DNA of 64,000 nucleotides from NCBI GenBank assembly GCA_910586995.1, contig CAJUKZ010000003.1:124001-188000 (forward strand). The letters run 5' to 3'. A model generated the notes under the pieces. The model saw only the letters and a list, made by a program, of their open reading frames with translations, had not been told where the DNA came from and searched no databases. Made by a program: the position numbers and the translations under genes. The first letter of the stretch is position 1, and the number at the start of each line of letters is the position of its first letter. Positions 36,387 to 44,299 of the stretch are shown here, one piece after another. This DNA comes from an uncultured Muribaculaceae bacterium (GTDB lineage Bacteria > Bacteroidota > Bacteroidia > Bacteroidales > Muribaculaceae).

Positions 36387-37599
36387 CGGTTATAGCATCA
36401 CGGTCCATATTCTGGCCTATAAAAACCAGTTTCACCATACGATCGCCATATACCGGATCCCAATCTCGCACAAGCCCCGGTTCAAGCTCCATAAGCCGCT
36501 TCAGTTCGTCTTCCGGAGCAGTGGCATACCAATATCCCGACTCCGTGAGCTTCTTCTGCACTCCGGCTTGCTCGAAAAGGAACGACATATCCCTGTTGTG
36601 ATTAAAATACAGGATTCCTTTTGCGCGTATCACACTTTCAGGCCATGATGTAGCGATGAACCGGTCGAAACGGTTGATGTCGAACCCGGCCCTTCGATAA
36701 TAAACAAAAGTCTGTATTCCATATTCCTCTGCCTCACCCTCCTGATGGTGGTGATGATGGTGGCAATGGCAGTCATGGCCGCACTCATGATCCTTGTCGT
36801 GGTCATGATCGTGATTGTGGTCGTGATGATGATGAAGTGCCTGGCAAGCTTCCTCTTCCGTAGGTGCTTTCTCGATCTCGCTCACCCATGCTGCCGATGT
36901 CGCCACTTTCTCGAAATCAAACATTCCGGTATTAATCAGACATTCCAGATCCACATCGCAATAGTCACATTCAATGATGCGCGCCTTGGGCTGTATGGCG
37001 CGTATTATGGCCTTGATTCTTGAAGCCTCCGTGCTATCGATCTCAGATATTTTATTGAGCAGTATTATGTTGCAGAACTCTATCTGCTCGATAATCAAAT
37101 TTTCTATATCATCCTCGTCGATATCTTTACGCGACAATGCATCTCCGCATGCAAATTCACTTTTCAGCCGCAGGGCATCCACCACTGTAACTATACAATC
37201 GAGACGAGGCGATCCTCCGCGGTTATATTCTTCCGACATATTCGGAATCGAGCATATAGTCTGCGCAATAGGTGCAGGCTCGCATATTCCGCTTGCCTCA
37301 ATCACGATATAGTCGAACTGACCTGAAGCCACCAGATCGGAAAGCTGCTGAACGAGATCCATTTTCAATGTACAGCAGATGCAGCCGTTCTGCAGGGCCA
37401 CCAGATCGGAGGCCTCACTGTCCTGCCCCACAATACCACCTTTCTGAATCAGTTCGGCATCTATATTAACCTCGCCAATGTCGTTGACTATTACAGCGAA
37501 TCTGATACCTTTCTCATTTGATAGTATGCGGTTGAGCAGCGTTGTCTTTCCGCTCCCGAGGTAGCCGGTGAGCAAAAGAACAGGAATTTCGTTCTTCAT
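36361..37599 (-). CDS. COG0523/CobW-family metal-chaperone GTPase
   Basis: 412 residues. The P-loop GSGKTTLLNRIL begins at 15. The metal-binding GCICC motif is at 72-76, and a Walker B-like VIEASGICEP and the NKISEID guanine motif follow. A histidine-rich linker at about 256-285 (HHHHDHNHDHDHDKDH plus HCHHHHHH) separates the GTPase from the C-terminal CobW_C domain. Proteins of this kind (ZNG1, YeiR, ZigA) deliver zinc or a related metal to client enzymes under limitation. Twin palindromes lie 4 bp upstream of the start. A zinc metallopeptidase gene is the upstream neighbour. Confidence 0.92.
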   Translation of the reverse strand: MKNEIPVLLLTGYLGSGKTTLLNRILSNEKGIRFAVIVNDIGEVNIDAELIQKGGIVGQDSEASDLVALQNGCICCTLKMDLVQQLSDLVASGQFDYIVIEASGICEPAPIAQTICSIPNMSEEYNRGGSPRLDCIVTVVDALRLKSEFACGDALSRKDIDEDDIENLIIEQIEFCNIILLNKISEIDSTEASRIKAIIRAIQPKARIIECDYCDVDLECLINTGMFDFEKVATSAAWVSEIEKAPTEEEACQALHHHHDHNHDHDHDKDHECGHDCHCHHHHHHQEGEAEEYGIQTFVYYRRAGFDINRFDRFIATSWPESVIRAKGILYFNHNRDMSFLFEQAGVQKKLTESGYWYATAPEDELKRLMELEPGLVRDWDPVYGDRMVKLVFIGQNMDRDAITDALDACLV

Positions 37600-37602
37600 C
37601 TT

Positions 37603-37634
37603 TGTAAATTTACATTTTGCCCTGCAAATTTACA
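37603..37634 (-). promoter_or_regulatory. Tandem palindromic operator, probably metal-responsive
   Basis: TGTAAATTTACA (37603-37614) is a perfect 12-bp palindrome; TGCAAATTTACA (37623-37634) is a one-mismatch copy exactly 20 bp, two helical turns, away. The second copy contains TAAATTTG on the minus strand, which matches the -7 consensus TAnnTTTG. A repressor bound here would cover the promoter and start of the COG0523 gene. Confidence 0.6.
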
Positions 37635-37655
37635 AAAATACTTCCGACAACGCCA

Positions 37656-38525
37656 TCAAAATTTTCCGTATGGAATAGAAAATGTATCGCCTTGAAGCGG
37701 ATCTCCGCTGTCAAGTCCTTTTTTAAGCCAGTTGACTCGCCACTGCGACCGCCCGTGGTTGAAACTTTCCGGCATTTCACGCCCCGTGGCCTTACGCTGA
37801 AGATAGTCGTCGCCTATCTTCGATGCTGCATCGATTGCCCTCTCTATATCACCGTCCTCGATTGATCCGAACATTTCGTTGTCGTTATGCGCCCATACTC
37901 CTGCATAAAAATCGGCTTGCAATTCGAGTCTCACGCTCACCTTGTTGGCCTCGGCCTCGTCGAGACGCGCCATGCGGTTATGTGCCGACTCAAGTGTGCC
38001 GAGCATGTTCTGAACATGGTGTCCGACTTCATGTGCTATCACATAAGCATACGTGAAGTCTCCTGACGCACCGATCGTCTGATCCATATTCTTAAAGAAA
38101 TCGAGATCTATATACACCGTCCGGTCTGCCGAACAATAGAACGGTCCCATCTGCGCACTGCCCTGTCCGCATCCTGTCTCTATCGCCCCACGGTACAGCA
38201 CAAGTTCCGGAGGAACATACTCGCCCCACCCCTGACGCTTGAATTCCCGCGTCCACACATCCTCTGTGCCGGCCAGGACCTGTGATGCCAAAGTAGCAAG
38301 GCGTTCATCCTCATCGTCGGGTGTATAACGGCCATATCCATCATGTGTCTGCGACAGAGATGACAACGCGCTCTGCGCCACATCGCCAAGGTTTCCGCCA
38401 GACAGCCATGCGATAATCGCGGCTGCTATCACTCCGATGATTCCGCCTCCGATTCCGAGCCGTCGGCCCGACATTCCTCTCTTGTCCACAACATTGCTGC
38501 TGCGTCTGCGTCCGTCAAGTCTCAT
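37656..38525 (-). CDS. Neutral zinc metallopeptidase (YpfJ family)
   Basis: 289 residues from the ATG at 38525 (MRLDGRRRSSNVV, the usual family opening). A glycine- and alanine-rich membrane anchor is at about 22-44. The zinc motif HEVGHH is at 165-170 with a third ligand expected among the downstream acidic residues (DEAEAN). Family members are periplasm-facing or extracellular proteins of unproven substrate. It ends 56 bp before the COG0523 gene start, so the operator lies in that short gap. Confidence 0.9.
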   Translation of the reverse strand: MRLDGRRRSSNVVDKRGMSGRRLGIGGGIIGVIAAAIIAWLSGGNLGDVAQSALSSLSQTHDGYGRYTPDDEDERLATLASQVLAGTEDVWTREFKRQGWGEYVPPELVLYRGAIETGCGQGSAQMGPFYCSADRTVYIDLDFFKNMDQTIGASGDFTYAYVIAHEVGHHVQNMLGTLESAHNRMARLDEAEANKVSVRLELQADFYAGVWAHNDNEMFGSIEDGDIERAIDAASKIGDDYLQRKATGREMPESFNHGRSQWRVNWLKKGLDSGDPLQGDTFSIPYGKF

Positions 38526-38660
38526 AACAAAAATATTTATCAGTGATAAATCCCGGCAGTCATGCAGGGTCAAAAAATTTCAACACCCGCAGATACGCAC
38601 AAGTTCATTCAGCCCAATAAATGTGTAATTATTCATTTTATAATAAGTTATACAAGCTTT

Positions 38661-39929
38661 TTATTTATCATCTTTGAATAATGCGCGCAACCAGGGAAGC
38701 ACATGTTCAGCCTTGAAATAATGGTTCGGCGGATCGACGTTGGCAAGGCGGAAGAATGTGCTACGATCTATACCTGCAGGCATACTATCCACCGGTTCGC
38801 GGTCAGCCTTATCGGCAAACTTAGTATAATGGTATGCTGTAAATGCATCTGCCTCACCGGCCATTGAGTAGGCCGAGCGCACGAGGTCGAAATCTCTGTC
38901 AAGACCTCCTTCCGTGCATATCAGCGGACGAGGAGCAAGCGATGCCACTATGTCCGGGAAATCAAATTCGCACAGGAATTCGGGTATTAGATGTGAAATA
39001 TCGTTTGGCCACGGACGCATGCCGTTATTGTCCGGCATAGTCATCACCAGAGCACGTTCGCGGGTTGTACACAGAAAATCGTTATAAACAAATGCATATA
39101 TATCGCGATCCATCGCACCAAGCGCCATAAGCGGCTCTGTACCCAAAGAAAAACCGCTGACCACAAGCCTGTCGGCGCGCATCGACGGCTGAGTCTTCAT
39201 CCATTCAAGTATATGCCGGTCGACATAAGATGTATAGCCGAGATAACTCCATCCCAATTCCAACAATGCACGCGACAGCGTGACATAATCAGCACGTCCT
39301 GAGCCTGCCATATTCTCAAGATCGCATGGCTCGCCACAACCGGGATTATCGACTGCTACAGCTATATATCCCTCTTTTACATAGTGATATGCCATAGAGT
39401 TCCTGCCCGGATCGACAACCGATGAGTCAAGATCTATTGATGACTCACCGCAAAGAAGCTCCTTTGTCTGCCCGAATCCGGGAATGCATAGTATTGCCGG
39501 CACAGGATTGTCTGCGTCCACACCATCAGGCACGAGGACAAGATACGGCACAACGGCTCCTGACAGCGGGTAAGCTTCCCATCGCTCGACAGTATAACCA
39601 TCGCGTGAATATCTTGCAGTCAATGTTGGAGATTTAATGTCTGTATCAGTCATATAAGGATGACGCATCAGTCTCTCCATCGCTCGCGACACCTCATCCT
39701 GCCATGCCGCGAACTGCAAAGAGTCCATACCTGAAGAATAGCGCAAACGTGGTTTGCGCCCATCCATCAGGTTATGCACTATGGCTCGCGAACTCACATA
39801 TCTTCCATCCTGACGGGTAGTCTCAAACACAGCGTGCTCTGCCGGATCGAAAGGCATCTTTGCACTTGATTCCGTAGACAACATGCCTGTACAAGATAGC
39901 AGGATTATAGGCAACAGACGTATTCTCAT
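38661..39929 (-). CDS. Secreted alpha/beta hydrolase (acetyl-xylan-esterase-like)
   Basis: 422 residues from the ATG at 39929, chosen because MRIRLLPIILLSCTGMLSTESSA reads as a signal peptide. The hydrolase core contains ILCIPGFGQTKELL near the oxyanion site, the nucleophile elbow GFSLG (about residue 262), ICTEGGLDRDFD with the acid, and NHYFK with the likely catalytic His near the end. It resembles Bacteroidetes hydrolases of the acetyl-xylan-esterase/dienelactone type. Substrate unknown; no polysaccharide locus is next to it. Confidence 0.82.
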   Translation of the reverse strand: MRIRLLPIILLSCTGMLSTESSAKMPFDPAEHAVFETTRQDGRYVSSRAIVHNLMDGRKPRLRYSSGMDSLQFAAWQDEVSRAMERLMRHPYMTDTDIKSPTLTARYSRDGYTVERWEAYPLSGAVVPYLVLVPDGVDADNPVPAILCIPGFGQTKELLCGESSIDLDSSVVDPGRNSMAYHYVKEGYIAVAVDNPGCGEPCDLENMAGSGRADYVTLSRALLELGWSYLGYTSYVDRHILEWMKTQPSMRADRLVVSGFSLGTEPLMALGAMDRDIYAFVYNDFLCTTRERALVMTMPDNNGMRPWPNDISHLIPEFLCEFDFPDIVASLAPRPLICTEGGLDRDFDLVRSAYSMAGEADAFTAYHYTKFADKADREPVDSMPAGIDRSTFFRLANVDPPNHYFKAEHVLPWLRALFKDDK

Positions 39930-39976
39930 GGTTTTAACTTTTGGTTTTCCGCAAATATACAAATAAATAAGCAATC

Positions 39977-40031
39977 AAAAAACACGGGCTGTAAGGTATT
40001 TCCCGTTTACCCTTACAGCCCGTGCTTTTTT
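39977..40031. terminator. Strong bidirectional terminator
   Basis: CACGGGCTGTAAGG (39983-39996) pairs perfectly with CCTTACAGCCCGTG (40011-40024). The hairpin is flanked by AAAAAA on the left and TTTTTT (40026-40031) on the right, so it can act on both strands. Its main job is to end the nucleoside phosphorylase transcript on the minus strand. Confidence 0.8.
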
Positions 40032-40045
40032 GAATTTAAATTTTA

Positions 40046-40924
40046 TCAGATACGCTCGAGAACAGTATGCACGAGGTCACGCATCGCCGTCTTGTAGTTC
40101 GGCGTGGAATCATGGTTCATCCGGTTGGCAATGATCGAGCATACCGTCATAGCACGATGTCCCATCAATCTCGACAATCCCTGCAATGGAGCACTCTCCA
40201 TCTCATAGTTGGTGATCTTTCGCCCACGATGCTCGAAACGCTCTATGCGGCTGTTAAGATCAGGATTGGCTAACTTCATGCGCAGTTCCCTACCCTGCGG
40301 ACCATAGAATCCTACAGCCGAGATCGTATTACCGCGCACCATATCGTCGCGCCCGATCAGATTCACGAGTTCTTCATCTGCATTCACGACATAAGGTTTA
40401 GCCCAAAGTGGATTCCAACCGGTGTGTATGCAGAGTGCATTTTCGAAGTCAAGATCCGATACCTCGTTTCTTCCCTGATAGTAATTGAGAACACCATCAA
40501 AACCGATCGCTTTTTCAGCAATCACAGGTGTACCGATCTTCAGCTCTGGCTGCAATGCACCTGACGTACCGATGCGTACCATAGTAAGGGTCCTGTGTTC
40601 TGGCCGTATCTCCCTGGTGCTGAAGTCTATATTTGCCAATGCATCAAGCTCGTTTATCACTATATCAATATTATCCGGACCAATACCATGACTGAGACAC
40701 ATGATCGGCTTGCCTTTATATGTACCGCCGATAGTGTGGAATTCCCTTGACGACACCTCAAACGTGCGTGTGTCAAAAAATTCGGCCACCATATCCACGC
40801 GCCCGGGATCACCTACAAGGATGATCCGATCCGAAAGTTGTTCAGGACGCAAATGAAGATGGAATATTGATCCGTCGGAGTTTATTATCATTTCTGATGA
40901 AGGTATGATGCGCTTATCTTCCAT
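40046..40924 (-). CDS. Nucleoside (uridine-type) phosphorylase
   Basis: 292 residues from the ATG at 40924; the frame is open further upstream but MEDKRIIPSSEMIINSDG is the natural start. It is a PNP/UDP-family protein: ILVGDPGRVDMVAEFFD (about 33-49, phosphate loop), SHGIGPDNIDIVINEL, RIGTSGALQPELKIGT and the NYEMESAPLQGL segment. It splits a nucleoside (probably uridine) with phosphate in salvage. It is followed by a strong terminator, so the transcript ends here. Confidence 0.9.
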   Translation of the reverse strand: MEDKRIIPSSEMIINSDGSIFHLHLRPEQLSDRIILVGDPGRVDMVAEFFDTRTFEVSSREFHTIGGTYKGKPIMCLSHGIGPDNIDIVINELDALANIDFSTREIRPEHRTLTMVRIGTSGALQPELKIGTPVIAEKAIGFDGVLNYYQGRNEVSDLDFENALCIHTGWNPLWAKPYVVNADEELVNLIGRDDMVRGNTISAVGFYGPQGRELRMKLANPDLNSRIERFEHRGRKITNYEMESAPLQGLSRLMGHRAMTVCSIIANRMNHDSTPNYKTAMRDLVHTVLERI

Positions 40925-40988
40925 AATCTTTAATATTTTGATTCGTTTGGGTATATTCTTATAAACAGTTGAAATCTTAATATCACTT

Positions 40989-42110
40989 TCAGGCAAGCTG
41001 ATAGCGTCCGCCCGGGAGAGACACAATGAGTCCGTCAAGCTCCATTCTTGAGAGCAGGGCCGACACCGCAGGCAATTTCTTACCGAGCATAGCAGCGATA
41101 TCACCCGATGTGGCATCCGGATCAGCGAGTATATAATCTATAACAGACTGTTCGTCCGGAGTGTTTACATGAAACAATTCCTGCTGTCTTGCCCTGACGT
41201 TTTCGCGCTTCTTCCAGTTGCATGCTTCCACTATATCCGTAGCATTCCGCAACATACGCGCCTGCAGCGACACGATCAGTTCATTGCATCCGGCACTGTA
41301 GGGATCATTTATCCTACCCGGCACAGCCATAACTTCACGATTATAACCCGAAGCCAGTCTGGCTGTGCTCAACGCACCACCTTTCTCTGCCGATTCGATC
41401 ACAAGTGTACAGTCGCAAAGACCGGCCACAATCCTGTTCCTCGCCAAAAAATTTGCTCTATGGATGACATCACCTGACGTATAGTCCGTGACAATCATAC
41501 CGCCACGCGAGCATATCTCAGCAGCAAGATTCCTGTGATCAGCCGGATAAATCGTATTCAGGCCGTGAGCTACCACTGCTACAGTGGGTATGCCCATACG
41601 CAGTGCCGCTCTATGTGCCGCGGCATCAATTCCGTATGCCAGGCCACTGACTATCACAGGATTTTCCACCTCATCCGCAATTTCCTCCACAATGCGGTCG
41701 ACCACGCTTATGCCGTAGCGGGTGGCATGGCGTGTCCCCACCACAGCTATAGGATGGGCGGCATTGAGTGCACAACGCCCGAAGCCGTAAAGCATCAGCG
41801 GTGCATCCTGGCATTGTAAAAGGAGTGCAGGATATCGGTCATCCGAAAAATAATAAGTATCTACACCCTTTGCCTCTATGAACTCTACCTCCGCTAAAGC
41901 TTCTTCGATACATTTCCTGCGGGAATCATCATCGAAACTGCGGTGCGGTGATCCCAGTCGCAGACGCAGATCCCGGACTGACGCATTGAAAAACGCCTCC
42001 TCAGAGCCGAACAATTCAAGAATCGTGGCAGCACGGACTGGAGTCAACCCACGGATACGCGAGAATGCTATCTGGTATACCAAATGCGGATATGCGGCAC
42101 TTATTTCCAT
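40989..42110 (-). CDS. dprA: DNA-processing protein DprA
   Basis: 373 residues. An N-terminal helix-hairpin-like/SAM region is followed by the Rossmann-like DprA core (about 95-300), with VVGTRHATRYG, SGLAYGIDAAAHRAAL, NTIYPADHR and RNRIVAGLCDCTLVIES. A C-terminal winged-helix domain (about 315-373) reads DYILADPDATSGDIAAML. DprA loads RecA onto incoming single-stranded DNA in transformation and protects DNA. Its start forms a TAATG overlap with the stop of the thioesterase gene, so the two are translationally coupled. Confidence 0.94.
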   Translation of the reverse strand: MEISAAYPHLVYQIAFSRIRGLTPVRAATILELFGSEEAFFNASVRDLRLRLGSPHRSFDDDSRRKCIEEALAEVEFIEAKGVDTYYFSDDRYPALLLQCQDAPLMLYGFGRCALNAAHPIAVVGTRHATRYGISVVDRIVEEIADEVENPVIVSGLAYGIDAAAHRAALRMGIPTVAVVAHGLNTIYPADHRNLAAEICSRGGMIVTDYTSGDVIHRANFLARNRIVAGLCDCTLVIESAEKGGALSTARLASGYNREVMAVPGRINDPYSAGCNELIVSLQARMLRNATDIVEACNWKKRENVRARQQELFHVNTPDEQSVIDYILADPDATSGDIAAMLGKKLPAVSALLSRMELDGLIVSLPGGRYQLA

Positions 42111-42523
42111 TATATTTCATCAAGATATTCACGAAATGCCGAAGCCAACACATCTCCACGCGAGAGCCGGCCGTTCTCAAGTGTAGCGACCGATACATCA
42201 GCAAAAACCACAGGAGTGCCGTCATGCCTGTAAATATCCTGCTGGAATATAAACAGCGGCCCACGGCGTACAATGTTGAGCTTGCTCACCATCACGTCGC
42301 CCAGGGTCAACGGGGTCTTATAGTCTATGACAACCCGTGTAAGCACCGGATCTATCCCCCGCTCATGCATCTCGCGGAACGAAAGTCCAGCCCGATTGCA
42401 GAATTCATGCCGCGTGTGCTCGAGATAATGCAGATAATTGGCATTATTTACAATGCCCTCCACATCCACCTCATAATCCCTCACGGCTATCTCTATCTCA
42501 AAAACGTAGTTGCGTGGCCTCAT
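42110..42523 (-). CDS. Acyl-CoA thioesterase, hot-dog fold (YbgC/FadM type)
   Basis: 137 residues. The 4-hydroxybenzoyl-CoA thioesterase pattern is visible: IAVRDYEVDVEGIVNNANYLHYLEHTRHEF with the conserved Asp near residue 17 and the NNANYL helix start. It hydrolyses acyl-CoA or acyl-ACP. It is coupled to dprA by a TAATG overlap. The promoter is not clear, but a 14-bp palindrome lies 45 bp upstream of the start. Confidence 0.9.
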   Translation of the reverse strand: MRPRNYVFEIEIAVRDYEVDVEGIVNNANYLHYLEHTRHEFCNRAGLSFREMHERGIDPVLTRVVIDYKTPLTLGDVMVSKLNIVRRGPLFIFQQDIYRHDGTPVVFADVSVATLENGRLSRGDVLASAFREYLDEI

Positions 42524-42567
42524 TTTTCAAGAATAATAATGATCTGTTTCGACTTGTAAAGATATGA

Positions 42568-42581
42568 ATTTCGATCGAAAT
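42568..42581. promoter_or_regulatory. 14-bp perfect palindrome between divergent genes
   Basis: ATTTCGATCGAAAT is self-complementary and lies 45 bp before the thioesterase start on one side and 25 bp before the -7 element of the C45 gene on the other, a suitable place for a shared operator. Confidence 0.45.
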
Positions 42582-42605
42582 GCCCAATTGTTGTGGCTAA
42601 AATCG

Positions 42606-42613
42606 TAACTTTG
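42606..42613 (+). promoter_or_regulatory. -7 element for the C45-type hydrolase gene
   Basis: TAACTTTG fits TAnnTTTG and lies 31 bp before the start codon. The -33 box is not well matched. Confidence 0.45.
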
Positions 42614-42644
42614 CAGCCAAGTATTACCAATACCACCTTATCAC

Positions 42645-43754
42645 ATGAAGCATTTCCCACTGATAATTGTCCTTGCGGCGATATATATACTCACAGCCCT
42701 CGGCACACACACTTCGGCCTGCACTTCGGCTATTGTGGGAGCCGACCGCACTCTCGACGGCCGCATTCTCATGTGGAAACACCGCGATACCGGCACTGAA
42801 CACAACTTTGTGGATCGCGTGGCCGCAACGGATTCCACTCTGGCATTCGTAGCTTTGTTCAACGGCGGGGACTCTCTGCTGCTCGAGGCTTGGACGGGAA
42901 TGAATGAAGCTGGATTCGCCATTATGAACACGGCGAGCTATAACCTCGCACCGGATACAGCCGTCATAAAAGACCGCGAGGGCATCATAATGCGTCGGGC
43001 CCTCGAGAAATGCCGTAGTCTTGCCGATTTCGAGACTTTGCTCGACACCCTTGCCCGTCCGATGGGTGTGCAAGCCAATTTCGGCGTCATTGATACATCC
43101 GGCAACGGAGCGTACTATGAGACAGACGACCGTTCGTACCGAAAATATTCTATCGAAGATACCGACAGCCACGTTCTGCTTCGCACCAACTTCAGCGTAA
43201 GCGGAAACGACACCGACGGCATGGGATATATCAGGTATGAAAACGCATCACACCTGCTCGAACCTTACATAGCTACATCCACGGTCACACCTGAAGTGTT
43301 CACCGAACAGTTGTCGCGAAGTTTCTGGCATTCACTGCTTGGCCGCGATTTCGCGGCAGGAGGCGACAAATGGGTCGTGGATCAGGACTTCATACCACGC
43401 TACAGTTCATCTGCATCTATCGTAATCGAGGGCATACGTCCCGGAGAATCACCAGGGCTTACTGTAATGTGGACTGCTTTGGGCTATCCTCCATGCGCCC
43501 ATGTAATTCCTGTTACAGTCGATGAAGTCACTGACGGACTTAGACCCATTGCACCTGGTTGGCGAAGCCCTGTGTGCAGCGAAGCTCTGCGCCACAAACA
43601 GACAGCATTCCCCATAAAGCGAGGCAGCGGCAAGCGATACATTGATATGGACGTTCTGCGTACAATCAGCGCCGAACAGTCGGTGATAAGCGGTGCAGCC
43701 TACAGGCGCGGACGGGAGATGCGAAGGGAGGCATCTTCAAAGAATCAAGATTGA
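42645..43754 (+). CDS. Secreted C45/choloylglycine-type Ntn amidohydrolase
   Basis: 369 residues. The signal peptide MKHFPLIIVLAAIYILTALGTHTSA ends directly before Cys26, which would be the N-terminal nucleophile after cleavage (CTSAIVGADRTLDGRILMWKHRD). The following Arg/Asp-containing strand, the LLEAWTGMNEAGFAIMNT block and RTNFSVSG are those of the C45 acyltransferase/linear amide hydrolase group, which includes penicillin acylases and bile-salt hydrolase relatives. It probably cleaves an acyl-amide bond outside the cytoplasm. Substrate unknown. It is followed 35 bp later by the DUF486 gene. Confidence 0.82.
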   Translation: MKHFPLIIVLAAIYILTALGTHTSACTSAIVGADRTLDGRILMWKHRDTGTEHNFVDRVAATDSTLAFVALFNGGDSLLLEAWTGMNEAGFAIMNTASYNLAPDTAVIKDREGIIMRRALEKCRSLADFETLLDTLARPMGVQANFGVIDTSGNGAYYETDDRSYRKYSIEDTDSHVLLRTNFSVSGNDTDGMGYIRYENASHLLEPYIATSTVTPEVFTEQLSRSFWHSLLGRDFAAGGDKWVVDQDFIPRYSSSASIVIEGIRPGESPGLTVMWTALGYPPCAHVIPVTVDEVTDGLRPIAPGWRSPVCSEALRHKQTAFPIKRGSGKRYIDMDVLRTISAEQSVISGAAYRRGREMRREASSKNQD

Positions 43755-43789
43755 TTAAGGAATAATTAATTAAGCGATAGTGTTGCCGA

Positions 43790-44161
43790 ATGAGTCCGTT
43801 TATATCTACAATACTGCTTCTTATTGCGGCCAATGTGTTCATGTACGTGGCCTGGTATGGTCATCTCAAGCTCCAATCGGCAGGAATCTCTACCTCCTGG
43901 CCGCTGATAATAGTGATATTATTCTCATGGGGCATAGCTCTTATCGAATATAGCCTACAAGTACCAGCCAACCGTATCGGTTATGCAGCCAACGGAGGAC
44001 CTTACTCACTGATGCACCTGAAAGTAATGCAGGAGGTGATCACTCTGATTGTGTTCGTAGTGATGAGTCTGATAATGTTCGACGACTTCGAGGTGCGTTG
44101 GAATCATATCCTCGCCTTCATCATGCTGATAGGCGCGGTTTACCTCGTATTCATGAAGTGA
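43790..44161 (+). CDS. DUF486/DMT-like small membrane protein
   Basis: 123 residues with four hydrophobic helices (about 5-23, 37-55, 75-97 and 105-122). The family pattern FMYVAWYGHLK, FSWGIALIEYSLQVPANRIGY and LKVMQEVITLIVF identifies DUF486, a half-size relative of the drug/metabolite transporter superfamily. Function unknown. It is probably co-transcribed with the upstream C45-type gene. Confidence 0.88.
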   Translation: MSPFISTILLLIAANVFMYVAWYGHLKLQSAGISTSWPLIIVILFSWGIALIEYSLQVPANRIGYAANGGPYSLMHLKVMQEVITLIVFVVMSLIMFDDFEVRWNHILAFIMLIGAVYLVFMK

Positions 44162-44270
44162 TGATAGTCTCGAATATGTAGCAAACATTTGGCAATTCGC
44201 AGATTGGAAGCAACACTTTTTTGTTATTAATATAAATTAACTATTTAGGGGGGTAAATATTATTTTTGTA

Positions 44271-44294
44271 TACTTTTGTGAATATAAATTCACA
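44271..44294 (+). promoter_or_regulatory. Promoter with overlapping inverted repeat before the WG-repeat gene
   Basis: The -7 element TACTTTTG (44271-44278) overlaps the inverted repeat TGTGAAT (44277-44283) / ATTCACA (44288-44294). Transcription would begin within the repeat, leaving a leader of only about 15 nt before the ATG at 44300. Confidence 0.45.
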
Positions 44295-44299
44295 CAAAT

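Noticed and set aside
36744..36833. Short tandem repeat (ATG/GTG-rich) as CRISPR-like or microsatellite DNA
   Set aside because: It is explained by His/Asp codons of the metal-binding linker in the COG0523 protein.
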